Numbered from the stretch's first letter, positions 7,748-17,010 are shown. The stretch is 64,000 nucleotides of DNA from Paenibacillus_AR mesotrionivorans (GCF_046098205.1 NZ_JBJURJ010000013.1:62001-126000); one strand, 5' to 3'. Notes: generated by a model from the letters alone, not told the origin. A program made the numbers and translations.

Positions 7748-9541
7748 ATGAGCCAGGTAAAAAAACGTACGGAAACCGCTCCTGAGCACCGTTGGAAGCT
7801 GGAGGACATTTTCCCCAGCCAGGAGGCGTGGGACAAGGAGTATCAGGACACCAAGGAGCTGCTGAAGAAGGCGGAGGATTTCCAGGGAAAGCTGTCCAGC
7901 CCCGACGCGGTCAAAGCCTGCTTCGAGCTGGAGGACAAAATCTCCCTGCATACGGAACGTCTATATGTCTATTCCAATATGAAGCATCACGAGGATACGG
8001 CGGAGCCGGAGTATCAAGCCCTGTCGGAGAAATCCAAGAAGCTTTCGGTTGAAGCGGGCGAGGCCTTATCCTTCATTACGCCGGAAATTCTGAGCTTAAG
8101 CGACGATGAGCTGAACAAGCTGATTCAGGCTCCCGAGCTGGCCTTTTACAAGCTGACCCTGGAGGAAATGCTGCGGCAGAAGGCCCACGTGCTCTCCAAG
8201 GCCGAAGAAGCCCTGCTTGCCCAGGTTGGCAATATTTCCAGCGCCCCCAGCACCATCTTCTCGCTGATCAACAATGCGGACATGAAGTTCCCGAAGGTGA
8301 AGAATGAAGACGGCGATGAAGTCGAGCTCACCCACGGCAGCTACATCACCTTCCTGGAGAGCAAAAACCGGGATGTGCGCCGGAACGCCTTCAAAACCAT
8401 GTACGAAACCTACAGCAAGCAAAAGAACACGCTGGCCGCGACCTTATCTGCCAATGTAACCAAGAACCTGTTCTACTCCCGGGCCAGAAAATATCCGTCC
8501 GCTCTGGAAATGTCCCTGTTCGGCGACAATATCGACAAGGCTGTCTACACCAACCTGATCGACACCATCCATGAAGCCCTTCCCCTGCTGCAGCGGTATA
8601 TGACCCTGCGCAAGAAGCTGCTCAAGGTGGATGAGCTGCATATGTATGATCTTTTTGCCCCGCTGGTAGAAGAGTTCGATATGAAAATTACATACGACGA
8701 AGCCAAGGAAATCGTCACTGACGCCTTGAAGCCCCTTGGTCAGGACTATCTGGAAGTGTTGAAGGGCAGCTTCAACAACGGCTGGATCGACATCTACGAA
8801 AATGAGGGCAAACGCAGCGGCGCATACAGCTGGGGCGCTTACGGCACCCATCCTTATGTGCTGCTGAACCACAAGGACAACCTGAACAGCATGTTCACCC
8901 TTGCTCATGAGATGGGCCATGCGATGCACAGCTACCTGTCCGATACGAATCAGGAATACCGGTACGCCCAATACACCATTTTCCTGGCCGAGGTGGCCTC
9001 CACGCTGAACGAGGCGCTGCTGATGGATTATCTCCTGAAGAAAACCACCAACCCCAAGGAAAAGATGTACCTGCTGACCTATTATGCCGACCAGTTCCGG
9101 ACCACCGTTTTCCGGCAAACCATGTTCGCCGAATTCGAAATGCTGATCCATGCCCGTGCCGAAGCCGGCGAGTCCCTGACTCCACAGGATTTCAGCAAAA
9201 TCTACTATGATCTGAACGTGAAGTACCACGGCACAGAGATGGCGGTGGATAAGGACATCGAGATGGAATGGGCGCGGATCCCCCATTTCTACAACAGCTT
9301 CTATGTGTACAAATATGCCACCGGCTTCTCTGCGGCCACCAGCTTCTCCAAGCAGATTCTGGATGAAGGCCAGCCTGCGGTGGACCGCTATCTGGGCTTC
9401 CTGCAGTCCGGCGGCAGCGACTTCTCCCTGAACATCCTGAAGAAGGCCGGTGTGGATATGTCCTCGCCTGAGCCGATCCGCCAAGCCATGGACGTATTCA
9501 AAGGTTTGATCGAGCAAATGGAAGAGCTTACCGGGAAGTAA
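7748..9541 (+). CDS. pepF: Oligoendopeptidase F (M3 family zinc peptidase)
   Basis: The 597-residue protein begins RTETAPEHRWKLEDIFPS, as PepF proteins do. The zinc site is HEMGH at about 387-391 (FTLAHEMGHAMHSYL), with the third ligand Glu in the downstream AEVASTLNEALL helix. It cleaves short peptides, normally in the cytosol. The ATG at 7748 has a perfect AGGAGG. The frame remains open upstream: from a TTG at about 7624, after GGAGG, it would add a signal-peptide-like sequence (LRLLSLILCAGLLASS then AAGAA), which could give an exported form. A terminator follows at 9581-9618. Confidence 0.93.
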   Translation: MSQVKKRTETAPEHRWKLEDIFPSQEAWDKEYQDTKELLKKAEDFQGKLSSPDAVKACFELEDKISLHTERLYVYSNMKHHEDTAEPEYQALSEKSKKLSVEAGEALSFITPEILSLSDDELNKLIQAPELAFYKLTLEEMLRQKAHVLSKAEEALLAQVGNISSAPSTIFSLINNADMKFPKVKNEDGDEVELTHGSYITFLESKNRDVRRNAFKTMYETYSKQKNTLAATLSANVTKNLFYSRARKYPSALEMSLFGDNIDKAVYTNLIDTIHEALPLLQRYMTLRKKLLKVDELHMYDLFAPLVEEFDMKITYDEAKEIVTDALKPLGQDYLEVLKGSFNNGWIDIYENEGKRSGAYSWGAYGTHPYVLLNHKDNLNSMFTLAHEMGHAMHSYLSDTNQEYRYAQYTIFLAEVASTLNEALLMDYLLKKTTNPKEKMYLLTYYADQFRTTVFRQTMFAEFEMLIHARAEAGESLTPQDFSKIYYDLNVKYHGTEMAVDKDIEMEWARIPHFYNSFYVYKYATGFSAATSFSKQILDEGQPAVDRYLGFLQSGGSDFSLNILKKAGVDMSSPEPIRQAMDVFKGLIEQMEELTGK

Positions 9542-9580
9542 TATCCCTGCTTAACTGGCCCCCTTTGCTTCTGACTTGTC

Positions 9581-9618
9581 GCTGTCTGTTCCTTCTTTAA
9601 GGGCAGACAGCTTTTTTT
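9581..9618 (+). terminator. Rho-independent terminator of pepF
   Basis: GCTGTCTG pairs perfectly with CAGACAGC across a 15-base loop and is followed by seven T. Confidence 0.88.
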
Positions 9619-9704
9619 ATGAAAAAGAATCGGGATGCTATTCATAAACGTTTACCTGTTGAGGAAAGGCTTAATGGGGCTTTTCCTATTTGGGAGGAAT
9701 GCTA

Positions 9705-10433
9705 ATGTTCGTTTCCTGTGATGATGAAGGTTTGTTTGCCTGTCTGGATAAAGTGGGACTGCAAGAGAAGGTTTTGCGGGAGCAAACGGTGCTGTTGAAG
9801 ATTAACCTGGCCCGTCCGGCTAAGCCCAACCATCCGCGCACAGATGCCGGGCTGCTTGCCAAGATGATCGAATACGTTAGCGCTTACGGAGGAAGCTGCG
9901 CCATTGCGGAAAGCGCCAACGGCTATTTACGGGAGAATCTGGAGCAGGCCGGACTGACGGGTTTGATCCAAAAGCACAAGGTCCGGGTAATCGATTTGGA
10001 TTTAGAGGAGGCTGAGCAAGTTATCATTGATGGCGAGAAGCACTATATCCCGAAGTGCTTCAGGAATTATAGCCTGCGAATCGGCCTGCCCGCCACCTCC
10101 AAACGGCCTGGAATGATCTATTCCAACAATATTAAATTGTTCGTAGGAGCAGTGCCCAGGAGCATGTATCAGCTTGATGAGCAGGTGGTGGACTGGCGTC
10201 CCCGCGTACATGTGGATCTCCACCGCTCTGTGGCCAATATTTTCAAGGCAGTGCAGACGTATGCTCCCTTCACCTGGTTTATTAACGGCGGCTTAGCCAT
10301 GCACGAGAGCCGCGGTGAGTTTATGCTGGATGGCATTCTTGTCGGCAATGATGCTGCCGAGCTTGATCTTTATGTCCAGGAGCGTTATTTTTTCGACTTG
10401 GAAAAGCCAGATTATTTGAACCGGCTGGCCTGA
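9705..10433 (+). CDS. DUF362 family protein
   Basis: The 242-residue product has the DUF362 core: VLLKINLARPAKPNHPRTDAG near residue 30, AIAESANG and RVIDLDLEEAE in the middle, and PGMIYSNNIKLFVGAVPRSMY. Members are poorly characterised; some carry ferredoxin-like Cys clusters, which this one lacks. I chose the ATG at 9705, eight bases after GGGAGG, over the ATG at 9699 that lies too close. It is followed within 90 bases by the secreted beta-propeller gene, so the two may be cotranscribed. No function is assigned. Confidence 0.75.
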   Translation: MFVSCDDEGLFACLDKVGLQEKVLREQTVLLKINLARPAKPNHPRTDAGLLAKMIEYVSAYGGSCAIAESANGYLRENLEQAGLTGLIQKHKVRVIDLDLEEAEQVIIDGEKHYIPKCFRNYSLRIGLPATSKRPGMIYSNNIKLFVGAVPRSMYQLDEQVVDWRPRVHVDLHRSVANIFKAVQTYAPFTWFINGGLAMHESRGEFMLDGILVGNDAAELDLYVQERYFFDLEKPDYLNRLA

Positions 10434-10519
10434 TGAAGGGTGCAACCTTTTCTCCTCCCGTCACGTCTGGATGGAAACAGGCTGATATTGGAAAATTCCA
10501 GGGGGAGGATTGCACTTTT

Positions 10520-12994
10520 ATGAAACGCTTCTCTATTATCACTGCCGCATCGGCTATCACTCTGGCAGCAGTCATTGCAGGCAGTATCGCACTTGGCGCG
10601 GCTCCGGCCGAATCCCGTGAGCAGACCTCAGCCGCTTCCCAGCCAACCGCCACCGTACCCGCGAATGACGCCAATCTGCCGCCGGTCCCGCTCACCGGAT
10701 TCACCATCGCCGTAAATGGAAAGCTGCTGGAGCCGGATGCCCTTCCGTATCTTGCCGGGGATACGATGCTGGTGCCTTTGCGGGCTCTGACCGAGGCATT
10801 GGGCGCTGTCGTTAGCTATAATGAAACTGCCGGTTCCATCATAGCCGTCAAGGACGGAAGCAGCATTGTGCTTATACCCGGTGACTCCATTGCCACGAAA
10901 AATGGTACACCCGTCCAGTTGGCCGCCGCCCCCGTAAGAGATGGGGATGTAGTGCTGGTGCCCCTGCGGTTTTTTGCCGAAGCCTTCGGCACCTCGGTGA
11001 AGTGGGATGGCGCTGCCAAACGGGTGACGGTGGAGTCGGAGGACTATCTGCTGCCAGCTATCGGCAGTTACGCGAAGCTGAAGGAGCTGTTGGCTAGCGC
11101 GCAGGATCAAGGAATTACCATCGGGCCAGGACACGGAATGCAGGTATTTGTGATGGAGGATTCAGCTGTCGCCCGGTCTGAAATTGCCACAAGCGCTGCC
11201 CAGAAGCAAAACGCCAGCGCTGCCCCGAAGGGGGATTTTTCCGCCACCAATGTACAGGTTCAGGGGGTGGATGAAGGCGATGTGGTGAAAACCGACGGGG
11301 AGTTTATTTATCAGGTAAACGGCAGCCGGGTCATGATCGTGCGGGCTGCGCCGGAAGACAAGATGACATTGGAGTCTGTCCTCCAATTGGAGGAAAAGAC
11401 TTTTGCCATTCAGGAGCTGTATGTGGACGGAGACCGCCTTACGGTCATTGGGTCCTCCAGCAGGAAGCAGGAGCCGCAGAACCCCGACGTATCTTCCGCC
11501 AAGGAAAGTTTGTCTGTTGGGGGAACGGCCGCTAAACGCCGGATTGCCCCTGCAGCCCCCTCCACGGTCAAAACCCTCGTCTACGATATCGCAGACCGCA
11601 AGGCACCCAAACTCCTGCGGGAGGTGGAGACGGAGGGCAGCTATGTCTCCTCCCGCCGAATCGGCGGTGAAGTGTATGTGATTGCCAACCGGTATTTGAA
11701 CAGGTACGGCATTATACAGGACAACAGGGAATCGGCCGCAGTGCCTGCTTACCGGGATACCGCCATGTCCGGACAATGGACGGAGGCCAAGTACGAGGAT
11801 ATCCGCTACTTCCCTGACTCCCTCTACAGTGCATATCTGGTTGTAGCCGGGATCAGCACAGCCTCTCCGTCTGTACCTGCGGAGGTCTCCATATACCTGG
11901 GTTCGGCGGAAAATGTGTTTGCTTCAGCGGATCATCTATATGCGGCCTTCCCTCGACGCCAGGTGAGTGAGGACCGGGTAAAGCCAGCAGCAGGCACTTC
12001 TGCGGATGTTGCAGCCGAATATATCCGGATTAACGTGGATGAAACCACTCAGGTATACAAATTCCGGCTGGACAAAGGCAAGGCGAGCTTTGCAGCCAAG
12101 GGTCAGGTGCCGGGAACGGTGTTGAACCAATTCTCCATGGATGAACATAACGGCTACTTCCGCATCGCCACCACCAAGGGCAAGGAATGGGGCAGAGCCG
12201 GCGAGAAGCTGACCAACAATGTCTATGTGCTCAACGAGGATATGGGCATCAGCGGTCAAATCGAAGGAATTGCACCTGGGGAAAGCATTTATTCCGTACG
12301 CTTTATGGGCAACCGGGGTTACATGGTCACCTTCCAAAAGGTGGACCCGCTGTTTGTGCTGGATTTCTCCAATCCCGCCTCCCCCTCGATCCTGGGCCAG
12401 CTGAAAATCCCCGGGTACAGCGACTATTTGCACCCGTATGATGAAAACCATCTCATCGGCTTCGGCAAGGATGCGGTGGTGGTCACAGATGAGCGCTACG
12501 AAAAAAGCCCCCAGCCCACAGACGGCACGGCCTATTACCAAGGCATGAAGATTTCCATGTTCGACGTCACCGACGTGTCCCGCCCCAAGGAGCTATTCCA
12601 GACCGTCATTGGGGACAGAGGGACGGATTCGGAGCTTCTGCGCAACCATAAGGCCCTCTTGTTCTCCCGGGACAAAAACCTGCTGGCCTTCCCCGTCACG
12701 GTAGCGGAGGTGCCTGCGGGCCAGAAGAACAATCCGATGGCGTACGGCCAATTCGCCTTCCAGGGCGCTTACGTGTACCATGTGGACCTGCAGGAGGGCT
12801 TCCGCCTCCGGGAGACTGTCACCCACCTCGGTGAGGACGAGCTGAAAAAAGCAGGCGGAAGCCTGTACGAGAGCAATCACCAGATTGGGCGGCTGCTCTA
12901 TATCGGCGATACGCTGTACAGTCTGTCTCCCGGCCAGATCCGGGCCCAGAATCTGGAGACCCTGGCCGAGACAGGACGGCTTGAGCTGCCTTAA
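10520..12994 (+). CDS. Secreted protein with copper-amine-oxidase N-domain and C-terminal beta-propeller
   Basis: The 824-residue protein opens with a signal peptide (MKRFSIITAASAITLAAVIAG). Residues about 55-180 form two copper-amine-oxidase N-terminal-like repeats (LVPLRALTEALGAVVSYNE and VLVPLRFFAEAFGTSVKWD), a cell-surface module frequent in Paenibacillus. From about 245 the signature NVQVQGVDEGDVVKTDGEF opens the secreted beta-propeller domain (PF09826 type), running to the end. Enzymatic activity is not evident. The ATG at 10520 follows GGGGGAGG by 11 bases; the frame is open to 10433 but that extension would bury the signal peptide. Confidence 0.9.
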   Translation: MKRFSIITAASAITLAAVIAGSIALGAAPAESREQTSAASQPTATVPANDANLPPVPLTGFTIAVNGKLLEPDALPYLAGDTMLVPLRALTEALGAVVSYNETAGSIIAVKDGSSIVLIPGDSIATKNGTPVQLAAAPVRDGDVVLVPLRFFAEAFGTSVKWDGAAKRVTVESEDYLLPAIGSYAKLKELLASAQDQGITIGPGHGMQVFVMEDSAVARSEIATSAAQKQNASAAPKGDFSATNVQVQGVDEGDVVKTDGEFIYQVNGSRVMIVRAAPEDKMTLESVLQLEEKTFAIQELYVDGDRLTVIGSSSRKQEPQNPDVSSAKESLSVGGTAAKRRIAPAAPSTVKTLVYDIADRKAPKLLREVETEGSYVSSRRIGGEVYVIANRYLNRYGIIQDNRESAAVPAYRDTAMSGQWTEAKYEDIRYFPDSLYSAYLVVAGISTASPSVPAEVSIYLGSAENVFASADHLYAAFPRRQVSEDRVKPAAGTSADVAAEYIRINVDETTQVYKFRLDKGKASFAAKGQVPGTVLNQFSMDEHNGYFRIATTKGKEWGRAGEKLTNNVYVLNEDMGISGQIEGIAPGESIYSVRFMGNRGYMVTFQKVDPLFVLDFSNPASPSILGQLKIPGYSDYLHPYDENHLIGFGKDAVVVTDERYEKSPQPTDGTAYYQGMKISMFDVTDVSRPKELFQTVIGDRGTDSELLRNHKALLFSRDKNLLAFPVTVAEVPAGQKNNPMAYGQFAFQGAYVYHVDLQEGFRLRETVTHLGEDELKKAGGSLYESNHQIGRLLYIGDTLYSLSPGQIRAQNLETLAETGRLELP

Positions 12995-13041
12995 GGGTGG
13001 GCAGAGCTTACTGGCATCGGCCGGGCTTACTGGCTCACTGG

Positions 13042-13093
13042 CATCAGCCCTACTCCCGGTTCACCGACATCAGTTCTACTCCCGGCTCACCGG
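13042..13093. repeat. Two tandem 26-bp copies
   Basis: CATCAG..CTACTCCCGG.TCACCG occurs at 13042-13067 and again at 13068-13093 with three differences. It borders the dispersed-repeat cluster that follows and has no coding potential I can defend. Confidence 0.6.
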
Positions 13094-13100
13094 CCTGGGC

Positions 13101-13451
13101 TCTAACGGAACTATAAGACTTTTAGCCGGTCAGAATCAGGTTGGTGGGACGGTAACATACGGATTGAAACCTCTGGCCCGCTCTAACGGAACTCTCGGAC
13201 ACTTAGCAGCCTGAATTCAGGTTGGTGGCGGGGTAACGGATGGGGGTTAGCACCACTGACCCCGCTCTAACGGAACTATCCGACTCTTAGCGGTCTAAAA
13301 TTAGGGGTTTGGCGCGGTAACGGAACTATGACGCTTTTAGCGCACAATTTTTACTGTTTTGCCACCGCCTAGAGCAGCTAAGCGCTTCTGAGTTCCGTTA
13401 CATTTCTAACACACCAATTATTGGCCTTTAAGGGTCGCTGAGTTCCGTAAG
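13101..13451. repeat. Dispersed intergenic repeat cluster A (four forward, two inverted units)
   Basis: Forward units of the form TAACGGAACT...CTTTTAGC or CTTAGC start near 13101, 13181, 13264 and 13315; inverted units (CTAAGCG...GAGTTCCGTTA) lie near 13374 and 13428. Each full unit is about 28 bp with short inverted ends (GCTAA/TTAGC). The same family recurs near 23486, 38975 and 62180. No gene is visible between 12995 and 13927. Confidence 0.85.
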
Positions 13452-13564
13452 ACGTGGCGCGGGATGCACGGGAGTGCAGATGGGACCGAAAAACCGGGGA
13501 TAATGGCGGAAGGAGCCAGGCAACTGGGGGAATGCGGATAATAGTAGTGTGCCGCGGACTCGAA

Positions 13565-13768
13565 GACTGTGGATGATGGTAGTGTGTCAGTGACTGGAGA
13601 CTGTGGATGATGGTAGTGTGTCAGTGACTGGAGACTGTGGATGATGGTAGTGTGTCAGAGACTGGAGACTGCGGATGATGGTAGTGTGTCAGTGACTGGA
13701 GACTGTGGATGATGGTAGTGTGTCAGTGACTGGAGACTGCGGATAATGGCAGTATGCCAAGTAACTAA
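13565..13768. repeat. 34-bp tandem repeat array, about six copies
   Basis: The unit begins GACTGTGGATGATGGTAGTG and repeats with an exact 34-bp period at 13565, 13599, 13633, 13667, 13701 and 13735; the last copy is degenerate and a partial degenerate copy precedes the array (13531-13564). There are no unique spacers, so it is not a CRISPR array. 34 is not a multiple of three, and no long frame crosses it. Confidence 0.9.
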
Positions 13769-13852
13769 AGATTGTAAGTGGTGGAAGAGGCTTAACGGAT
13801 GGAACCTTGGGATGTAACAGGAAGAGTATTTGCCCCACCCAATAGAGACAGC

Positions 13853-13901
13853 AAAAAAGGACAGTCCCGGCAGATTAACTCTGCCGGATTGCCCTTTTTT
13901 T
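13853..13901. terminator. Bidirectional terminator
   Basis: TCCCGGCAGA and TCTGCCGGA form the stem, with AAAAAAGG before and CCTTTTTTT after; it ends the minus-strand FAH hydrolase gene. Confidence 0.85.
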
Positions 13902-13927
13902 GCACATGTTTGCGACTGGACGGAGGG

Positions 13928-14557
13928 TTATTGCAGGCTTACTGTAAAGGCTCCTGCCGCTTCTTCGCCCCAGAACAGCTCCAGCCGGTCATTGTCCTTC
14001 ACCGGGCCGACTCCCTCGGGGGTTCCGGTGAAAATAATATCTCCTTGGCCCAACCCATACTCCGCGGCGCAGAAGTCAATGATCCGCTGCAGGTCGAAGA
14101 TCATGCGGGAAACATTGCCCCGCTGGGCCTCCTCCCCATTCTTCAGCAGCGTAAAGTCCTGCTCGGCCAGCCGGGCCGTACCCGGGAAATCCAGCCACGG
14201 GCCTAACGGCGCAGACCGGCGGAAGCCCTTGGCCGGCAGCCAGGGCAGCCCCTTGACCTTAATGCCGGATTGCACATCCCGCAGCGTAAAGTCGATGCCG
14301 AAGGCCATGCCGTCGATAAGCTCATCGGCAGACAGACCCGGCTCGTAGCTGCGTCCGATGCGGATGACCAGCTCCGTCTCGAAGTGGAGCTCTCCCCGCA
14401 GCCCCGGCAGCCCGATGGCGCCTCCATCAGCAGGCGTCAGAGCATGGCTGGGCTTCATGAAAATCATTGGCTCCTTGGGCAGCTCATTCCCAAGCTCCTC
14501 CGCATGGGCCTTATAATTGCGTCCTACACAGTATACGTTGCGGATTGATGCGAACAT
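13928..14557 (-). CDS. Fumarylacetoacetate hydrolase family protein
   Basis: The 209-residue protein is a single FAH domain: RNVYCVGRNYKAHAEELGN at the N-terminus, metal-binding acidic residues in GELHFETELVIRIG (E-x-E) and FGIDFTLRDVQ (Asp), and the closing GDIIFTGTPEGVGPV. Members split C-C bonds or decarboxylate acylpyruvates and oxaloacetate with Mg2+ or Mn2+; the substrate cannot be read from sequence. ATG at 14557 follows AAAGGAG. Length matches the short YcgM-type acylpyruvase branch. The deacetylase gene upstream is only 59 bases away on the same strand. Confidence 0.9.
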   Translation of the reverse strand: MFASIRNVYCVGRNYKAHAEELGNELPKEPMIFMKPSHALTPADGGAIGLPGLRGELHFETELVIRIGRSYEPGLSADELIDGMAFGIDFTLRDVQSGIKVKGLPWLPAKGFRRSAPLGPWLDFPGTARLAEQDFTLLKNGEEAQRGNVSRMIFDLQRIIDFCAAEYGLGQGDIIFTGTPEGVGPVKDNDRLELFWGEEAAGAFTVSLQ

Positions 14558-14616
14558 TGGCTTCCTCTCCTTTATCTGTTTCGGTATGTCCCCTGGAATA
14601 CCCAGATTACCTGCGA

Positions 14617-15600
14617 TTATTCCAAAAAATGAACGGCACGGCTGTCCTTGTGCAGCACCTCGAAGCGGAAGCCTAGCTCCCGCAGCCCCCGGATCACCTC
14701 GGGCAGGGCTTCGACGGTGGTGATTTTGCCCCGGGCGTCGTGCATCAGCACGATGGCGTTGTTTTTGTTGGCCGCGGCGTACAGCACTGCGCCTACAATC
14801 TCTTCCTTGGGCTGCACCGCCTGCGCAGCGTCAGTGGAAGAGACGTTCCAGTCGAAATACTGGTACCCCTCCTCCCGCACCCGCTTGACCAGCCGCGGCA
14901 GCATCCATGGGCTCCCCTTGGCCCGGCCCAGCCTGGTGTTGGAGCCCCCCGGGAACCGGAGCAGCTCCGTGGCCGAGCCTGTCAGCTCCTGGAGCGCCCG
15001 GTCCAGCTTATGTACATCCTCCATAAAGGCAGCCTCGCTCCGGTACAGGCGGTAATCATGGGAATAGGTGTGGTTGCCCAGCACATGCCCCTCTGCCGCC
15101 ATCTGTTGGATCAGCTCCCGGTGCTGCTCAACCCCGGAACCGGTCACGAAGAAGGTGGCGCGAATATTCTCGCGGCGCAGAATGGACAGGACCTGCGGCG
15201 TCAGGCCCGAAGGGCCGTCGTCGAAGGTCAGATAGGCGGTGCGCGGAGCAGCCGCACCGCTGCCGGGTTCAGGGGCGGGCTCGGCCCCCGCCCGCCCCTG
15301 CACTGCCCCGGGCCCGGCCACGGGGGGCCCGGCTAACGCGCCCGGCCGGCCAGGCTCCGCTGCCGGCCGGGCCGGTTCAACCAGCCGGTCCGCCTCCACG
15401 GACCGGACCGCACCCCCGGGCCCGCCCGCTGCGCGGAACCAGGCGGGCGATGGCCCGGGCATGGCCGCGTACGGCGAAGCCGCGGCCGGCCCTGTACCGG
15501 AGCCGGCGCTGCGCCCGGCTCCCCCTTGCCCGCAGCCGGCGGCAGCGGCGGCGCATAAACCCACGCTAACGGCAATCCTCAGGAATCGTGATGTCCACAT
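14617..15600 (-). CDS. Polysaccharide deacetylase (CE4, NodB domain) lipoprotein
   Basis: The 327-residue protein has a lipoprotein-type leader (FLRIAVSVGLCAAAAAGC), so it is probably anchored on the outer face of the membrane. Residues about 25-120 are an Ala/Gly/Pro-rich low-complexity linker encoded by very GC-rich DNA. The catalytic NodB domain follows: TFDDGP (metal Asp and catalytic base), NHTYSHD (two His ligands), RFPGGSN, DWNVSSTDA and IVLMHDA. It should remove N-acetyl groups from a surface glycan such as peptidoglycan. ATG at 15600 follows GAGGAG. Confidence 0.9.
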   Translation of the reverse strand: MWTSRFLRIAVSVGLCAAAAAGCGQGGAGRSAGSGTGPAAASPYAAMPGPSPAWFRAAGGPGGAVRSVEADRLVEPARPAAEPGRPGALAGPPVAGPGAVQGRAGAEPAPEPGSGAAAPRTAYLTFDDGPSGLTPQVLSILRRENIRATFFVTGSGVEQHRELIQQMAAEGHVLGNHTYSHDYRLYRSEAAFMEDVHKLDRALQELTGSATELLRFPGGSNTRLGRAKGSPWMLPRLVKRVREEGYQYFDWNVSSTDAAQAVQPKEEIVGAVLYAAANKNNAIVLMHDARGKITTVEALPEVIRGLRELGFRFEVLHKDSRAVHFLE

Positions 15601-15711
15601 CGGCGAATCTCCTCTTGATGAAGGTTTTGCTGTTAGTATGGATTACCGGTTGCGGAATATGGCTGCCAAATCATGCAAGCTCTGCCATCAGCCCGAGGGT
15701 ACGTTTGCCTC

Positions 15712-17010
15712 CTACTTGGCGGAAACCCGCCCGTCTGCACCGATACCGGTCCCATAGGAGACCTTCTCCAGCCGCTGGAACAGCTTTTGGGCGTCGGCCT
15801 CCTCCATTTTTTTCAGATGGGCATATTGATTCCACAAAGGCGCAAGGGTAAGGCCGCAGCCGCCGTCCTTGCCGCATTCCGCCTGCAGCACCGCCGTCTC
15901 CCAGGAGGGGGCATGGTCATTGGTAGTGAACAGGAAGTTACCCAGACTATAGGCAATCCACTTGCCTTGATAGTGCTCCAAACCCTGCAGCACATGGGGA
16001 TGGGTCCCGACAATCAAATCCGCCCCTGCATCGATAAAGGAGCGGGCCATTTTGCGGTGCTCGTCCAATGGCTTCTCCGCCTTTTCCTCCCCCCAATGGG
16101 CCATCACCACCACCAGATCCGCCTTGTCCCGGGTTTCCTCGATAGTCTTGATTGCCTGCTTGGGATCATAAAGCTGCGTGGTGCCGGGTTGGTTTTTACC
16201 GGCCTTCCAGGAGTTGTCCGGCACTTTATGGCTGAAGCCCAAAAAAGCAATCTTGATGCCGTTTTTCTCCACGATCACCGGGCGGTAAGCCTCCTCCAGA
16301 TTTTTACCCGCACCTGTATGTAAGATTTCCTTTGCATCCAAAGCCTTGATCGTGTCCAACAGACCATCCTGCCCGTAATCCAGAATGTGGTTGTTGGCCA
16401 AATTGACGATATCGAAGCCTGCCGCCTTAAAAGCAGGGAGGGCGTCTGGACTGGAACGGTAGGTGTATTGCTTTTGCTGCTGGTCACCCCGGGTGGTGAT
16501 CGGGGTCTCCAGATTGGCGATGGTGAAATCCGGCTTCTGCAAAAGCTCCGCAATCTCCCGGTACGGGTAATCATAACCGTTGGTTTTGAGAATGGTTTCT
16601 ACATTCCCCGCAAAAATTACATCTCCCGTAAAGGCCATGCTCACTTTATCCCCGGCACCGCTTGAAGGGACGGAAGGGGACGTTGTGCTTTTACCCGGAA
16701 TGGTGGTGGATACAGGCGGCACGCCCACTCCCGCTCCTGCGCCTGACGCCGCTGCCGACGGGGACGGACTTAGCTTCGGCGACTGTGTAGCTTGAACGGA
16801 GGGTGAACCCCCGCCGCCTCCCGCCGTTTGAACGGGTGCCACCGAAGCAACCGTGGGGGAATTGCTATCCGCACTATCCCGGAGCAATTCCTGCCCCAGC
16901 CAAACGGCAGCGCATACAAGCACCACTGCTGAGGCCGCACCCGCAAGCTTCATCCGTTTCTTCCGTGATTTACGCAGCCGGCGCTGCTGTTCAAGACGAG
17001 AATTTTCCAT
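15712..17010 (-). CDS. CapA/PgsA-family metallophosphatase-like membrane protein
   Basis: About 432 residues: a basic cytosolic start, one membrane helix (residues about 22-42), a Pro/Ser/Gly-rich linker, then the CapA fold with AFTGDVIFAGNV, DFTIANLETPITT, FDIVNLANNHILDYG, LVVVMAHWGEEK and DLIVGTHPHVLQG, the metal-binding motifs of the family. CapA/PgsA act in poly-gamma-glutamate capsule export, but stand-alone homologues are widespread with unknown substrates and no pgsBC genes are adjacent. I preferred the ATG at 17010 (AAGGAG 12 bases away) to a TTG at 17022. The deacetylase lies 112 bases downstream. Confidence 0.87.
   Translation of the reverse strand: MENSRLEQQRRLRKSRKKRMKLAGAASAVVLVCAAVWLGQELLRDSADSNSPTVASVAPVQTAGGGGGSPSVQATQSPKLSPSPSAAASGAGAGVGVPPVSTTIPGKSTTSPSVPSSGAGDKVSMAFTGDVIFAGNVETILKTNGYDYPYREIAELLQKPDFTIANLETPITTRGDQQQKQYTYRSSPDALPAFKAAGFDIVNLANNHILDYGQDGLLDTIKALDAKEILHTGAGKNLEEAYRPVIVEKNGIKIAFLGFSHKVPDNSWKAGKNQPGTTQLYDPKQAIKTIEETRDKADLVVVMAHWGEEKAEKPLDEHRKMARSFIDAGADLIVGTHPHVLQGLEHYQGKWIAYSLGNFLFTTNDHAPSWETAVLQAECGKDGGCGLTLAPLWNQYAHLKKMEEADAQKLFQRLEKVSYGTGIGADGRVSAK

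Noticed and set aside
8444..9517. 357-codon minus-strand frame opposite oligopeptidase F
   Set aside because: Antisense shadow of a gene with an intact HEMGH site; no start signals.
13531..13768. CRISPR array
   Set aside because: The 34-bp units follow each other directly without unique spacers, and no cas genes are near.
13799..14206. 135-codon plus-strand ORF starting in the repeat-flanking region
   Set aside because: It crosses the bidirectional terminator and runs antisense to the FAH hydrolase gene.
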